DNA from: an uncultured Collinsella sp.
Lineage (GTDB): Bacteria; Actinomycetota; Coriobacteriia; Coriobacteriales; Coriobacteriaceae
Assembly: GCA_905197665.1 (NCBI GenBank)
Contig: CAJJZP010000014.1
Location: 1 to 64,000, forward strand
Length of the DNA: 64,000 bases
Reading direction: 5' to 3'
Shown: positions 6,940 to 15,721 of the stretch, one piece after another
How positions within the stretch are numbered: the first letter of the stretch is position 1
How the letters are laid out: each line of letters starts with the position of its first letter
Translations under genes and position numbers: made by a program
The notes under the pieces: model-generated
Databases searched by the model: none
Seen by the model: the letters and a program-made list of their open reading frames with translations, nothing else
Told to the model about the DNA's origin: nothing

Positions 6940-7659
6940 TTAGGCTTCCTTGTTGGGAAGCACCAGCAGGCGGTGGCAGTACGGGCAATGCGTAATCTCA
7001 CTACCGTCGTGGTTGAGGTCGCTCATGGACGACGCCTGCAGCGCGGTGTGGCAGACCGTGGGGATGTTGCCCTTGATGGTCTCGACGGCCAGGCCGCGGA
7101 ACTGCTTGAGCAGACGTTCGTAATCGGTGAGCACGTCGGTCGGCAGCGTGGCGGCAAGCGCGGTGCGCTCCTTGGTGGCGTCATCGATCTGAGCCTGCAG
7201 ATTGGCAGCCTTGGCGCGGGCAGCCTTGGTATCGGCCTTCACGCCCTCCTCGAACTTGGCGATGATGGCCTGCGCGCGAGCCTCTCGGTCAAGCGCTTCC
7301 TTATGGGCGACGACGACGTCCTTGCGGGTGTGCTCGATCTTGTCCAAGCGCTTGGCCAGGGTGGCGAGCTCGTTCTCCAGGTCCTGAACCTCGCGGTAGT
7401 CGGAGCCGTCCACGTGGCGCTTCTTGGCGGCCTCGATGGCGTTGTTGGTCTGAATCTCGGTGGTGTTGAGATCGTCGAGCTCAATGTCCAGATCCTTGCG
7501 CTGGGCGTAGAGCTTGGTCATCTCGGACTTGAGCTTCACATAGGTCTTGCGCTTGGAAGCGAGCTCCTTGAGCTCCGGCATATTGGCAAGTTCGCTCTTG
7601 TTGCGGGCGAGCTCCAAATCGATCTGTTGCAGCTTGAGTAGCGTAGCGCCGGCGCTCAT
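6940..7659 (-). CDS. Coiled-coil protein with C-terminal zinc ribbon (C4-type, DUF164-like)
   Basis: The protein has 239 residues from ATG 7657-7659, which overlaps the Nif3 stop as ATGA and has AAAGGAGAG upstream. Residues ~10-180 are almost all heptad-like coiled coil (LQQIDLELARNKSEL through KAANLQAQIDDATKER). The C-terminal end has CHTALQ and HCPYCHRLLVL, matching the zinc-ribbon module of this widespread family. The first cysteine of the usual first CxxC pair is missing (TVCH), so metal binding may be partial or use His. Members are always near nif3-like genes; the role is not settled, with nucleic-acid or secretion-related functions proposed. Confidence 0.85.
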   Translation of the reverse strand: MSAGATLLKLQQIDLELARNKSELANMPELKELASKRKTYVKLKSEMTKLYAQRKDLDIELDDLNTTEIQTNNAIEAAKKRHVDGSDYREVQDLENELATLAKRLDKIEHTRKDVVVAHKEALDREARAQAIIAKFEEGVKADTKAARAKAANLQAQIDDATKERTALAATLPTDVLTDYERLLKQFRGLAVETIKGNIPTVCHTALQASSMSDLNHDGSEITHCPYCHRLLVLPNKEA

Positions 7660-8465
7660 AAGTTCTCTCCTTTTGTCACAGTCCACCATTGGCAAGGGTT
7701 CAGTATTTTAATCGCATGACGGGGGTCGACCCCGGCGTCAACTGCAGAGTTCATCAATATATCAACGAACGGCTCCTCGGAGCGGTCGTGGCCGAGCAAG
7801 ATTACCGGCAGCCCGCGCAAGGCAAGGTCCTGTGCCACGTGGTAGCCTGCCTCGCCCGTCACGATAACATCTGCGCCCGCGGCGATGGCGAGCTCTCCAA
7901 AGTCGCCTAAGGAGCCGCCCAAAATGGCGATGGTGCGGCACGGGTGATCTGCCTCGCCCCACACGCGCGGGTCGCTGCCAAACGCCTGGGCGGCGCGGGC
8001 GGCAAGGTCGCGCAGGCTGCAGGGGTCGTTGAGGGTCGCAAGGGCGCCCAGACCGATGAGTTCAGGCTCGTCCGCATGCTCCAGCGAGCTTATGGGCTTT
8101 GCGCCTAGCAAATCGCTCAGGCGAACGCGCGCTTCGTGCGAGCGGTCCAGGTTGGTGTGAAGCGAGATGATGCTCACGTCGCAACGAGCTGCCTCGTACA
8201 GCGCGGCGCTGCATTGGGGGCGTGTGGAATCCGACGGACAAAACGCCTCGGGCGCCTTGATATAGATGGGATGATGCGTTAGCAGCACGTTGGCGCCGGC
8301 CTCCTGGGCGCGGTGCACATTGGCTTCGGTCGCATCGAGTGCGCAGGCAACACCGGTAATCTCCGCGGCAGGGTCGCCGACGGAGAATCCTACATGGTCC
8401 CAACTCTCGGCATCGGTCTTGGGATAGCGTGCCAGCAGCGCGCGCTCAAGCTCGGCGACGATCAT
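7656..8465 (-). CDS. Nif3-like dinuclear metal centre protein
   Basis: The protein has 269 residues, normal for the NIF3/YbgI family, which forms toroid hexamers with a two-metal site and is often annotated as GTP cyclohydrolase I type 2. Motifs are AESWDHVGFSVGD (~17-29), the metal-binding LLTHHPIYIK (~60), the C-terminal VIVTGEAGYHVAQD and LLGHDRSEEP with its histidine and glutamates. Its start overlaps the cysteine desulfurase stop (ATGA), and its end overlaps the zinc-ribbon gene. Biological role uncertain across the family. Confidence 0.9.
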   Translation of the reverse strand: MIVAELERALLARYPKTDAESWDHVGFSVGDPAAEITGVACALDATEANVHRAQEAGANVLLTHHPIYIKAPEAFCPSDSTRPQCSAALYEAARCDVSIISLHTNLDRSHEARVRLSDLLGAKPISSLEHADEPELIGLGALATLNDPCSLRDLAARAAQAFGSDPRVWGEADHPCRTIAILGGSLGDFGELAIAAGADVIVTGEAGYHVAQDLALRGLPVILLGHDRSEEPFVDILMNSAVDAGVDPRHAIKILNPCQWWTVTKGENL

Positions 8466-9640
8466 GCGGCGCCTACGATCGAGAGCAGCGTCTGGGCAAA
8501 CTCGTCCAGATCGTCCGGATTCACGCGGTCGTCAAAGGAAATGCGCAGTGCACCTAGTGCCTGCTCGCGACCAATGCCCATGGCGCTGAGCACATGGCTC
8601 GGGTCCATGCTGCCGCTCGAGCACGCCGAGCCGGCCGAAACCTCAAAGCCGGCGGCATCGAGCTTGACGATGAGCTCCTCGGAGTCCATGCCATCAACGT
8701 AGATCGACACCATGCCCGGCAGGCGATCGGCCTGTGCGTAGTCGCCCATGGTGGCATGAATACGCGGATGAGCCGTAAGCGTGGCGTAGAGCTTGTCGGA
8801 AAGGGCTTGCAGCTTCGCGCGCTCCTGAGCCACATGGGGCGTCAGAGACGAGGCGGCAGCGGCAAAGGCGAGCTGCGTTCGCAGGTCTTGCGTGCCGGCA
8901 CGACGACCGGCCTCCTGTCCGCCGCCAAAGATGCGCGGGCGCAGCGGCGTGCGGCTCTTAAGGTAGAGTGCGCCAGATGCCACGGGACCGCCAATCTTGT
9001 GGGCTGCGACGGACATGGCGTCGACGCCCAGCTCGGTGACATCGAGCGGAATATGCAGATACCCCTGGATGGCATCGGTGTGGAACAGGGCGCCAACGGT
9101 ATGCGTGGCCGCGGCAAGCTCGCGGATGGGCTGCACCACGCCGGTCTCGTTGTTGGCAACCATGATGCTCACGAGCGCCACGTCGTCGCCTAGCAGCTCG
9201 ACAAGCGCGGCAGGCTCAATGTAGCCCATGTGGCAGGGCTGCACCAGGTCGACGGTAAAGCCGGCGGCACGCAGCAACGGCAGGTTGTCCAGAATCGAAT
9301 CGTGCTCGATGGCCGAAACGATTACACGATCGCGCTTGCGATCGCGCTGACGAGCGCCCTCGGCAAGACCGAGCAGCGCCAGCTGGTTGGCTTCGGTGCC
9401 GCCGTTGGTCAGTACAATCTCGGACGGGCGGACGCGCGCGCCAAAGCTGCGGGCGATCTCGCGACGTGCAACCTCCAGACGCGCGGCAGCCTTGCGGCCG
9501 AGCGAATGCAGCGAGTTGGGGTTGACGCCGGCAAGCTCGCTGTCGTCGTACTCGCGCTGCGCAAGGAGCGCCTCGGCGCGCATTGGCGTCGAGGCGGCAT
9601 AGTCAAGATTCACGGGTATGCGGTTTTGACCTGCGGTCAT
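8462..9640 (-). CDS. Cysteine desulfurase (NifS/IscS type)
   Basis: The protein has 392 residues. It is a PLP enzyme that moves sulfur from cysteine to a persulfide for Fe-S clusters or tRNA thiolation. Motifs are NLDYAASTPM at the N terminus, NGGTEANQLAL (~79-89), SAIEHDSI (~109-116), HTDAIQGYL with the cofactor aspartate, PLP lysine K215 in AAHKIGGP, and the catalytic cysteine C340 in SAGSACSSGS. The short loop around this cysteine resembles group I (IscS/NifS) enzymes. It sits between rpe and the Nif3-like gene. No iscU is adjacent, so its partner is elsewhere; I give no gene symbol for that reason. Confidence 0.92.
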   Translation of the reverse strand: MTAGQNRIPVNLDYAASTPMRAEALLAQREYDDSELAGVNPNSLHSLGRKAAARLEVARREIARSFGARVRPSEIVLTNGGTEANQLALLGLAEGARQRDRKRDRVIVSAIEHDSILDNLPLLRAAGFTVDLVQPCHMGYIEPAALVELLGDDVALVSIMVANNETGVVQPIRELAAATHTVGALFHTDAIQGYLHIPLDVTELGVDAMSVAAHKIGGPVASGALYLKSRTPLRPRIFGGGQEAGRRAGTQDLRTQLAFAAAASSLTPHVAQERAKLQALSDKLYATLTAHPRIHATMGDYAQADRLPGMVSIYVDGMDSEELIVKLDAAGFEVSAGSACSSGSMDPSHVLSAMGIGREQALGALRISFDDRVNPDDLDEFAQTLLSIVGAA

Positions 9641-9646
9641 AAGGGT

Positions 9647-10318
9647 TTATGCCTCCTGTGCGGCCTCGTTGCCCAGCTTCTGCAGCAGCGCAACCTCGGC
9701 AGCGGGATCTTCGGACTTAAATACGGCAGAACCGGCCACGAGCACGTTGGCGCCGGCCTTGACGACCTCGGCGATGTTCTTGGAAGAGACGCCGCCGTCG
9801 ACCTCGATCATGGGCGACACGCCGTAGCGCTCGCACATGGCCTTGAGCTCGTGCAGTTTGGCAATGGTACCGGGAATAAAGCTCTGGCCGCCAAAGCCCG
9901 GGTTCACACTCATGAGCAGCACCATATCGACGACGTCGATGATGCTCTCGAGCACGCACACGGGGGTGGCGGGGTTGAGCACCACGCCGGCCTTGACGCC
10001 GCGCTGCTGCAGATGCGTGAGCGTGCGGTGCAGGTGCGTGGAAGCCTCGTAGTGCACGGTGATCATGTCGGCACCGGCGTCGGCGTACCAATCGACCGTC
10101 TCGTCGGGGTTCGACACCATCAGGTGCGCGTCGACCGGCACGTCGGTGGAGCGCTTGACGGCCTTGAGGATGTCAACGCCAAAGGTGAGGTTGCCGGTAA
10201 AGTGGCCGTCCATTACGTCGAAGTGCACGTAGTCGGCACCGGCGATCTTGTCGAGTTCGCCCTTGAGGTTGGCCATGTCGGCCGAGAGGACGGACGGAGC
10301 GATTTTAATGGAACCCAT
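9647..10318 (-). CDS. rpe: Ribulose-phosphate 3-epimerase
   Basis: The protein has 223 residues, standard for this TIM-barrel enzyme that interconverts ribulose 5-phosphate and xylulose 5-phosphate. Motifs are KIAPSVLSAD (~5-14), HFDVMDGHF (~32-40) and HLMV (~65-68) with the metal-binding histidines and the aspartate, SVNPGFGGQSF (~136-146), EVDGGV (~172-177) and AGANVLVAGSAVF near the C terminus. It starts 18 nt after the end of gpsA and ends 6 nt before the cysteine desulfurase, so the row is probably co-transcribed. Confidence 0.95.
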   Translation of the reverse strand: MGSIKIAPSVLSADMANLKGELDKIAGADYVHFDVMDGHFTGNLTFGVDILKAVKRSTDVPVDAHLMVSNPDETVDWYADAGADMITVHYEASTHLHRTLTHLQQRGVKAGVVLNPATPVCVLESIIDVVDMVLLMSVNPGFGGQSFIPGTIAKLHELKAMCERYGVSPMIEVDGGVSSKNIAEVVKAGANVLVAGSAVFKSEDPAAEVALLQKLGNEAAQEA

Positions 10319-10336
10319 GGTAGTAGCCTTTCTGCA

Positions 10337-11344
10337 CTAGTCGGTGAGTCCGTAGAACTCTTGGGAGGGTACGCGGTCGGTAAGAATCTCGAGCGCCCTA
10401 TCCAACGTAACACCGTTGTAGAGCGTTTGCTCCACGGCAAAGGTGAGCGGAATGTCTACGCCCAGTGAACGGGCAAGCTCACTGACGCTGCGGGCCGCGA
10501 CGGCGCCCTCGACCACCATATGCGTACGTGCCTGGTACTCGTCGAGCGAGACGCCGTGGGCAAACTCGTAGCCAAAGGTGCGGTTGCGCGAATGCTCGGA
10601 GGTGCAGGTGGCAATGAGGTCACCCATGCCGGCAAGACCCATGCAGGTCATGGCTTGACCGCCGCGGGCGTGCACCAGACGGCTGATCTCGGCCAGGCCG
10701 CGCGTCATGATAAGGGCAAGCGTGTTGTCGCCCGCACCAGAACCGGCGGAAATGCCGCACACGATGGCGATGACGTTTTTCATGGCGCCGCAAACCTCGA
10801 CGCCGATCATGTCCTGCGACAGGTAGATGCGGAAGGCCGTGGATAGGAGCAGGTCCTTAAAGGTCTCCCCTACCTGCGGATCTTTGCTGGCGATGACGGC
10901 GGCAGAAAGCCCGCCGCGGCAGATCTCCTCGGCATGGTTGGGGCCCGAGAGCGCCGCGACACGCGACTCGTTGCCGATCTCACTGGCGATGACCTCGCTC
11001 ATAAGCAGGCCGGATTCGGGCTCAATACCCTTGGTGAGGCAGAGTGTCGGGGTGTCGGCGGCGATGAAGGGTGCTGCCTGATGGCATACGCTGCGCAGGT
11101 GTGTGGAGGGCACGGCAAAGATGATCGCGTCGGCACCGTTGAGCGCCTGGGCGAGCTCAGTCGTTGCTACCACATTGTCCGGTAGCTCGTATCCCACCAG
11201 ATAGCGCGGGTTGCGGTGCTCGCCGTTGATGCCGGCGGCCGTCTGCTCGCTATGGGCCCACATGGTCACGCGCTCGGCTCGCGCGGCGGCAAGGCCGGCG
11301 ACGGCGGTTCCCCAGGAGCCAGAGCCAATCAGCGCAACATTCAT
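10337..11344 (-). CDS. gpsA: Glycerol-3-phosphate dehydrogenase [NAD(P)+]
   Basis: The protein has 335 residues, normal length. It reduces dihydroxyacetone phosphate to sn-glycerol 3-phosphate for phospholipid synthesis. Motifs are the Rossmann IGSGSWGTAVA (~6-16), FAVPSTHLR (~75-83), LTKGIE (~103-108), ALSGPNHAEE, the catalytic lysine in GAMKNVIAI, and the substrate-binding GLAGMGDLIATC and SRNRTFG near residues 243-263. It lies next to plsY, which uses its product, so the pair supplies the first steps of lipid synthesis. Confidence 0.96.
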   Translation of the reverse strand: MNVALIGSGSWGTAVAGLAAARAERVTMWAHSEQTAAGINGEHRNPRYLVGYELPDNVVATTELAQALNGADAIIFAVPSTHLRSVCHQAAPFIAADTPTLCLTKGIEPESGLLMSEVIASEIGNESRVAALSGPNHAEEICRGGLSAAVIASKDPQVGETFKDLLLSTAFRIYLSQDMIGVEVCGAMKNVIAIVCGISAGSGAGDNTLALIMTRGLAEISRLVHARGGQAMTCMGLAGMGDLIATCTSEHSRNRTFGYEFAHGVSLDEYQARTHMVVEGAVAARSVSELARSLGVDIPLTFAVEQTLYNGVTLDRALEILTDRVPSQEFYGLTD

Positions 11345-11353
11345 GACTCTCTC

Positions 11354-12037
11354 CTACTTATCGTCGGGCTCGGTGACGCGCTTGGTAAACGAGAGCTTGG
11401 ACTCCTTACCGCACGTGAGTTTTTTGATGTTCGCGCGATGGGCCCACACCACGGTGATGCCGATCATCGCCATGCAAAACTTGAGACCTAGGCTGCTGTA
11501 CGGAAAGACCGCACAAGCGGCGATGGGAAGGCCGATGGCGGCGGCAAGCGAGCCCACCGACACGTACTTGGTAATGGCGACGGCTACGATAAACATGCCC
11601 AGCAGCGACAGGCCAATGGGCCAGTACCAGGCAAGGATAACGCCCAGACCGACCGCGATGCCCTTGCCGCCGTGGAAGTTGAGGTAGGGCGAGAAGATGT
11701 GGCCCCATACCGCTGCCAGGCAGATGACACCGAGCATCCAGTCGCCGGGGGCTCCAGGCGCCATGATGTTCGGCGGAAAACCATAGCCCAGATCGGCGAT
11801 GAGCGGACGGGCGATAAGGACACAGATGGCGCCCTTAAGGCAGTCGAGCAGCAGGGTGAGCGCGGCCACCTTGGGGCCGGCCACGCGCAGGGCGTTGGTG
11901 GTGCCGATGTTGCCGGAGCCCGCCTTGCGAATGTCGGTGTGGTTGAACACGCGGCCCAGGATCAGGCCAAACGGAATCGCTCCGATAAAGAACGAGACCA
12001 CGGCGCAGATGGCGGTCAGCAGAATCGGATTATGCAT
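11354..12037 (-). CDS. plsY: Acyl-phosphate:glycerol-3-phosphate acyltransferase
   Basis: The protein has 227 residues. It is a polytopic membrane enzyme with five or more hydrophobic segments that acylates glycerol 3-phosphate from acyl-phosphate. The three signature motifs are present: SGNIGTTNALR (~41-51), the LDCLKGA stretch (~64), and FHGGKGIAVGLGV (~121-133). The tail is basic, then acidic. ATG 12035-12037 lies inside the end of der (8-nt overlap), so translation is coupled. gpsA follows 9 nt after its stop. Confidence 0.95.
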   Translation of the reverse strand: MHNPILLTAICAVVSFFIGAIPFGLILGRVFNHTDIRKAGSGNIGTTNALRVAGPKVAALTLLLDCLKGAICVLIARPLIADLGYGFPPNIMAPGAPGDWMLGVICLAAVWGHIFSPYLNFHGGKGIAVGLGVILAWYWPIGLSLLGMFIVAVAITKYVSVGSLAAAIGLPIAACAVFPYSSLGLKFCMAMIGITVVWAHRANIKKLTCGKESKLSFTKRVTEPDDK

Positions 12038-13364
12038 CCTTTTGCTCCTTCTTCCTAAAGAAGAGTCGAATGGGCGTGCCGGAAAAATCGAAGGTCGAGC
12101 GCATACGGTTCTCCACGTAGCGCTGGTAGGTGTCGTTGACCAGGTCGCTGTGGTTGACGAAGAACGTAAACGTCGGCGGGTTGACTCCAGTCTGGGTCAC
12201 GTAGTGCATGCGCAGGCGACGCTTGCCGTCCACCACGGTGTGGCCAAACTCGCGCAGGTCGGTGAGGAACGTGTTGAGGCGCGAGGTGGTGATCTTTTGC
12301 GAGCGCGTCTTTTCGGCAGCGTCGACCATCGCCCAGATCTTCTCGACGCTGCGACCGGTCAGGGCCGAGATGCGCAGGTACTGAGCCCAGGGAGCCATGA
12401 CGCCTAGACGGCGGTCGACGGTCTCCATGCAGGCCTCGCGCTTGCGATCGTCGTCGAGCAGGTCCCACTTGTTGAGCAGAACCACGATGGCGCAGCCGCG
12501 CTCGATGGCCAAGCCCATGACCTTCTGGTCCTGCTCGGTGACGCCCACGGAGGCATCGACGACGAGCAGCGCCACGTCGGCGCGGTCGATGGCACGCAGG
12601 CCGCGGACCATGGAGTAGTACTCGATGTTCTCGTACACGGTGCTCTTCTTGCGAATGCCCGCGGTGTCGACCATGCGGTAGTGCTTGCCATCGCGCTCGA
12701 CGACCGTGTCGATGGCGTCGCGCGTGGTGCCGGCGATGTTCGAGACGATGGAGCGATCGGCGCCCAGGATGCGGTTGAACAGCGAGGACTTACCGGCGTT
12801 GGGGCGGCCGATGATGGCCACGTTCAGTGCATCTGGGAACTCGTCGGCGACTTCGTCCTCCTCCTCGGGCAACAGGGCCACGATGTCGTCGAGCAGGTCG
12901 CCCGTGCCGTGGCCGTGCAGGGCCGAGAGCGGCGTGGGCTCGCCGATGCCGAGGGAATAGAACTCCCAGATGCTGTCGTTCTCGCGATCGGGGTTGTCGA
13001 GCTTGTTCACCAGCAGAAAGACCGGCTTGTCGGAGCGCTTGAGCATGCGGGCGACTGATTCGTCCTCCTCGGTGACGCCGGTGCGGCCGTCGACCACAAA
13101 CAGGATGACGGCGGCTTCCTCGGCGGCGGCGAGCGCCTGGTCGCGGATGGACGTGGCAAAGACATCGTCGCTCTTGAGCGGCTCGATACCGCCCGTGTCG
13201 ACGATGGTGAACTCACGACCGTTCCAATCGGCCGTGTGATATGAGCGGTCGCGTGTGACGCCGCGGGACTCGTGGACGATGGCGTCCGAGGTCTGGGCCA
13301 GGCGGTTAACGAGCGTGGACTTGCCCACGTTGGGGCGTCCGACGACGGCGACGATAGGTTTCAT
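12030..13364 (-). CDS. der: Ribosome-associated GTPase Der (EngA)
   Basis: The protein has 444 residues from ATG 13362-13364. The AAAGGAGA site just upstream fixes this start; a longer upstream reading frame has no site. Der has two tandem GTPase domains and a KH-like C-terminal domain and helps 50S subunit assembly. Seen here are GRPNVGKST (~8-16), DTGG, NKLD, then the second domain with GRPNAGKSS, DTAGI and NKWDL, and a C-terminal KH part with HYVTQTGVNPPTF. It is followed by overlapping plsY. Confidence 0.96.
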   Translation of the reverse strand: MKPIVAVVGRPNVGKSTLVNRLAQTSDAIVHESRGVTRDRSYHTADWNGREFTIVDTGGIEPLKSDDVFATSIRDQALAAAEEAAVILFVVDGRTGVTEEDESVARMLKRSDKPVFLLVNKLDNPDRENDSIWEFYSLGIGEPTPLSALHGHGTGDLLDDIVALLPEEEDEVADEFPDALNVAIIGRPNAGKSSLFNRILGADRSIVSNIAGTTRDAIDTVVERDGKHYRMVDTAGIRKKSTVYENIEYYSMVRGLRAIDRADVALLVVDASVGVTEQDQKVMGLAIERGCAIVVLLNKWDLLDDDRKREACMETVDRRLGVMAPWAQYLRISALTGRSVEKIWAMVDAAEKTRSQKITTSRLNTFLTDLREFGHTVVDGKRRLRMHYVTQTGVNPPTFTFFVNHSDLVNDTYQRYVENRMRSTFDFSGTPIRLFFRKKEQKDA

Positions 13365-13374
13365 CTGCTCTCCT

Positions 13375-14817
13375 TTAATGGGTAGGGTCAGCGGAAGTGT
13401 TAGAGTCGGCAGGCATAATGCCAAGGATGTGCTCCAGGGTATCGAGCAGCTCATGCGGCATGGTCGACACCACATGAACCTCGGCGCCGCGACTGGTAAG
13501 GCTTGCGAGTAAATCGTCACGATGATACTCGTCAAGCGTCATGCCGTCAGCGTTGAACATGAGCTTAGGCACAAAGAGCATAACCCCCGACAGATCTTGG
13601 GGCAGCTGCTCCAGAATGTCACACGCGACGATGAGGCCGGTTACGTCCACGTTGCCACCAAAGTAGCGGTTCTTGATGGCCGTGACAGTGCCGGCGAGTC
13701 CCTTGGGCGACTCCACAAAGCGGGCCACGGTGTCGCGAGCGCTGGCGCCCGAGAGACACAGCAGGTGCTGGCTGCGGGCGGCGATGGCCTCGCGGACGCG
13801 GGCCAGTCGCTCGGCATCGGTAGCCAGCACGTCGTCGGTCTCGTCCAGATACGAGCGGATCATGCCGATGCCGTCGTAGTACTGTGGGTAACCGTCGTAA
13901 AAGTCCGCCTCGGGAGGATCGATGCCGGCGTCCAGATAGAACTCGTCGCTCATCTGGAAGGTGTGGCGGCCAAAGCGCTCGTAGGCTCGATCCTGGTAAG
14001 GACGGATCATGGCAATGGTCTCGCGCGCTAGCTCGGGCTTGTCGCTGTAGGACCAGCTAAAACGGTTTTGATGCTTGGTAAAACCGAGCGGCACAATGCC
14101 CAGACTTGTGATTTGCTCGTGCTCCTCGCAAAAGCGCAGAGTCTTTTCCAGCTCCTCGCCGTCGTTCATGCCGGGGCACAGCACAATCTGCGCATGAATC
14201 TCAATGCCGGCGGCCATGATGGCTTCGAGTACGTCCATGCCGCGCTGGGCGTTGCGGCCCATCATGCGGCGGCGGACGTCGGGGCTTACGGCATGGACCG
14301 ACACGTTCATGGGGCTCATGTTGCGGTCAATGACGTTTTGCACGTCCTCGTCGGTGAGGTTTGTGAGCGTGACGAAATTACCCTGTAAAAAGCTCAGGCG
14401 GTAGTCATCATCGCGGATGTAGAGCGTGGAGCGTCCGCCCTTGGGCAACATGGTCATAAAGCAGAACACGCAGGCGTTTACGCAGGTACGCATGCCATCG
14501 AAGATGGGGCCATCGAACTCCAGACCCCAGTCCTCGCCGGGAAAGCGATCAAGCTCAACGGGGGTGACGGTGCCGTCGCGTGGATCGAAAACCTCCAGCT
14601 CGACGGTGTCGTCATCTGCCTCCCAGAGCCACACGATCATATCGGTCAGTTGCTCGTCGTTGACCGTGAGCACGCGCATGCCCGGCTCGATTCCCACGTC
14701 CCATGCGGGCGATTCGGGGCGCACGTTTTTAATGAGCGCGCCCTCACCCGGCTCGGGGTCGCGGCTGCGCCCGTAATCGGCCACCTCGGCGGCGTATGCG
14801 GGTACGGTCTGGTCCAT
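13375..14817 (-). CDS. DUF512 family radical-SAM-like iron-sulfur protein with N-terminal PDZ
   Basis: The protein has 480 residues from ATG 14815-14817, 2 nt after ispH. An N-terminal PDZ-like segment (IKNVRPESPAWDVGIEPGM) leads into a radical-SAM-like core with cysteines C-x3-C-x2-C (RTCVNACVFCF), LSFLQGNFVTLTNL, and VSVHAVSPDVRRRMMG. The C-terminal DUF512 part has VTAIKNRYFGGNVDVTGLI and LMFNADGMTLDE. Such proteins are common in anaerobic Firmicutes and Actinobacteria beside der, as here. The substrate is unknown; the PDZ part suggests protein binding. Confidence 0.88.
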   Translation of the reverse strand: MDQTVPAYAAEVADYGRSRDPEPGEGALIKNVRPESPAWDVGIEPGMRVLTVNDEQLTDMIVWLWEADDDTVELEVFDPRDGTVTPVELDRFPGEDWGLEFDGPIFDGMRTCVNACVFCFMTMLPKGGRSTLYIRDDDYRLSFLQGNFVTLTNLTDEDVQNVIDRNMSPMNVSVHAVSPDVRRRMMGRNAQRGMDVLEAIMAAGIEIHAQIVLCPGMNDGEELEKTLRFCEEHEQITSLGIVPLGFTKHQNRFSWSYSDKPELARETIAMIRPYQDRAYERFGRHTFQMSDEFYLDAGIDPPEADFYDGYPQYYDGIGMIRSYLDETDDVLATDAERLARVREAIAARSQHLLCLSGASARDTVARFVESPKGLAGTVTAIKNRYFGGNVDVTGLIVACDILEQLPQDLSGVMLFVPKLMFNADGMTLDEYHRDDLLASLTSRGAEVHVVSTMPHELLDTLEHILGIMPADSNTSADPTH

Positions 14818-14819
14818 GA

Positions 14820-15719
14820 TTAGCGGCAAAGCTCCTTGATGCGCTCGACGGCGCGCTCGATGTGTTCTTGCGGGGTGGAGGCTCCGGCGGTGATGCCGAT
14901 GTGGCGTGCGTTGACAAACCATGCGGCCTCGATCTCGGATGTCTCCTCGATGTGATGGGTGTGCTTGCAAGCCTCGGCGCAAATCTGCGCCAGGCGGCGG
15001 GTGTTGCCCGAGTTCTTGCCGCCCACCACGACCATGCAGTCGCAGCGGTTGGCAAGTGCGGCTGCTGCCTGTTGACGCTCGCTCGTGGCGGCGCAGATCG
15101 TGTTGATCACACGCAGCTCCTGCACGCGCGGGGTAATGGCGGCAACAACCTCGGACAGGTTCTGCGCGGTTTGGGTGGTCTGGACAACTAGGCCCACCTT
15201 GCCCTTGAGCGGCAGCGCGTCCGCATCGGCGGCGCAGCTCACGACCTGCGCGTCATCGCCGGCATGGCCCAGGATGCCCTCCACCTCGGGATGGCCCGGC
15301 TCGCCCACGACGAGCACGCGATAGCCCTCGCGTACCAGGCGCTCGGCGGCCACGTGGACCTTCTTCACGTAAGGGCAGGTGGCATCGACCACATCGAGGC
15401 CGCGCTTGCGAGCGGCCTCGATCACCTGCGGCACCACGCCGTGCGCGCGGATGATCACGGTGCCCGTTGCGGCATCGTCCAGGGTGTCGGCCAGACCGAC
15501 GCCTGCCTCGGCAAGCTCGCGCACCACGATGGGGTTATGGATGAGCGGACCCAGGGTGTGGACCTGAGAGGTCTCCCCCACCTGCGGGGCGGCCGCCAGG
15601 GCCATATCGAGCGCGCGCTGCACGCCGTAGCAGGTGCCGGCGTGGGCGGCGATTTCGATGGTGGGGTCGTCTGCCTTGCCGGGCACGGCCTCGGCAGAGC
15701 TCATGACTTCCTCACCCAT
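14820..15719 (-). CDS. ispH: 4-hydroxy-3-methylbut-2-enyl diphosphate reductase
   Basis: The protein has ~299 residues from ATG 15717-15719, just after the plsC stop. It is the last enzyme of the MEP isoprenoid pathway and reduces HMBPP to IPP and DMAPP with a [4Fe-4S] cluster. The three cluster cysteines are in AGTCYGVQRA, DATCPYVKKVH and NTICAATSERQ. Conserved HTLGPLIHNP, RAHGV, GEPGHPEVEG, VGGKNSGNTRRL and ITAGASTP are present. GGCAGG lies upstream of this start; an internal ATG 5 codons on is an alternative. Confidence 0.95.
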   Translation of the reverse strand: MGEEVMSSAEAVPGKADDPTIEIAAHAGTCYGVQRALDMALAAAPQVGETSQVHTLGPLIHNPIVVRELAEAGVGLADTLDDAATGTVIIRAHGVVPQVIEAARKRGLDVVDATCPYVKKVHVAAERLVREGYRVLVVGEPGHPEVEGILGHAGDDAQVVSCAADADALPLKGKVGLVVQTTQTAQNLSEVVAAITPRVQELRVINTICAATSERQQAAAALANRCDCMVVVGGKNSGNTRRLAQICAEACKHTHHIEETSEIEAAWFVNARHIGITAGASTPQEHIERAVERIKELCR

Positions 15720-15721
15720 GG

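Noticed and set aside
9230..10468. Plus-strand reading frame of ~412 codons opposite rpe, gpsA and the desulfurase
   Set aside because: It spans three well-supported minus-strand genes and has no ribosome-binding site or domain; it follows from GC-rich third positions.
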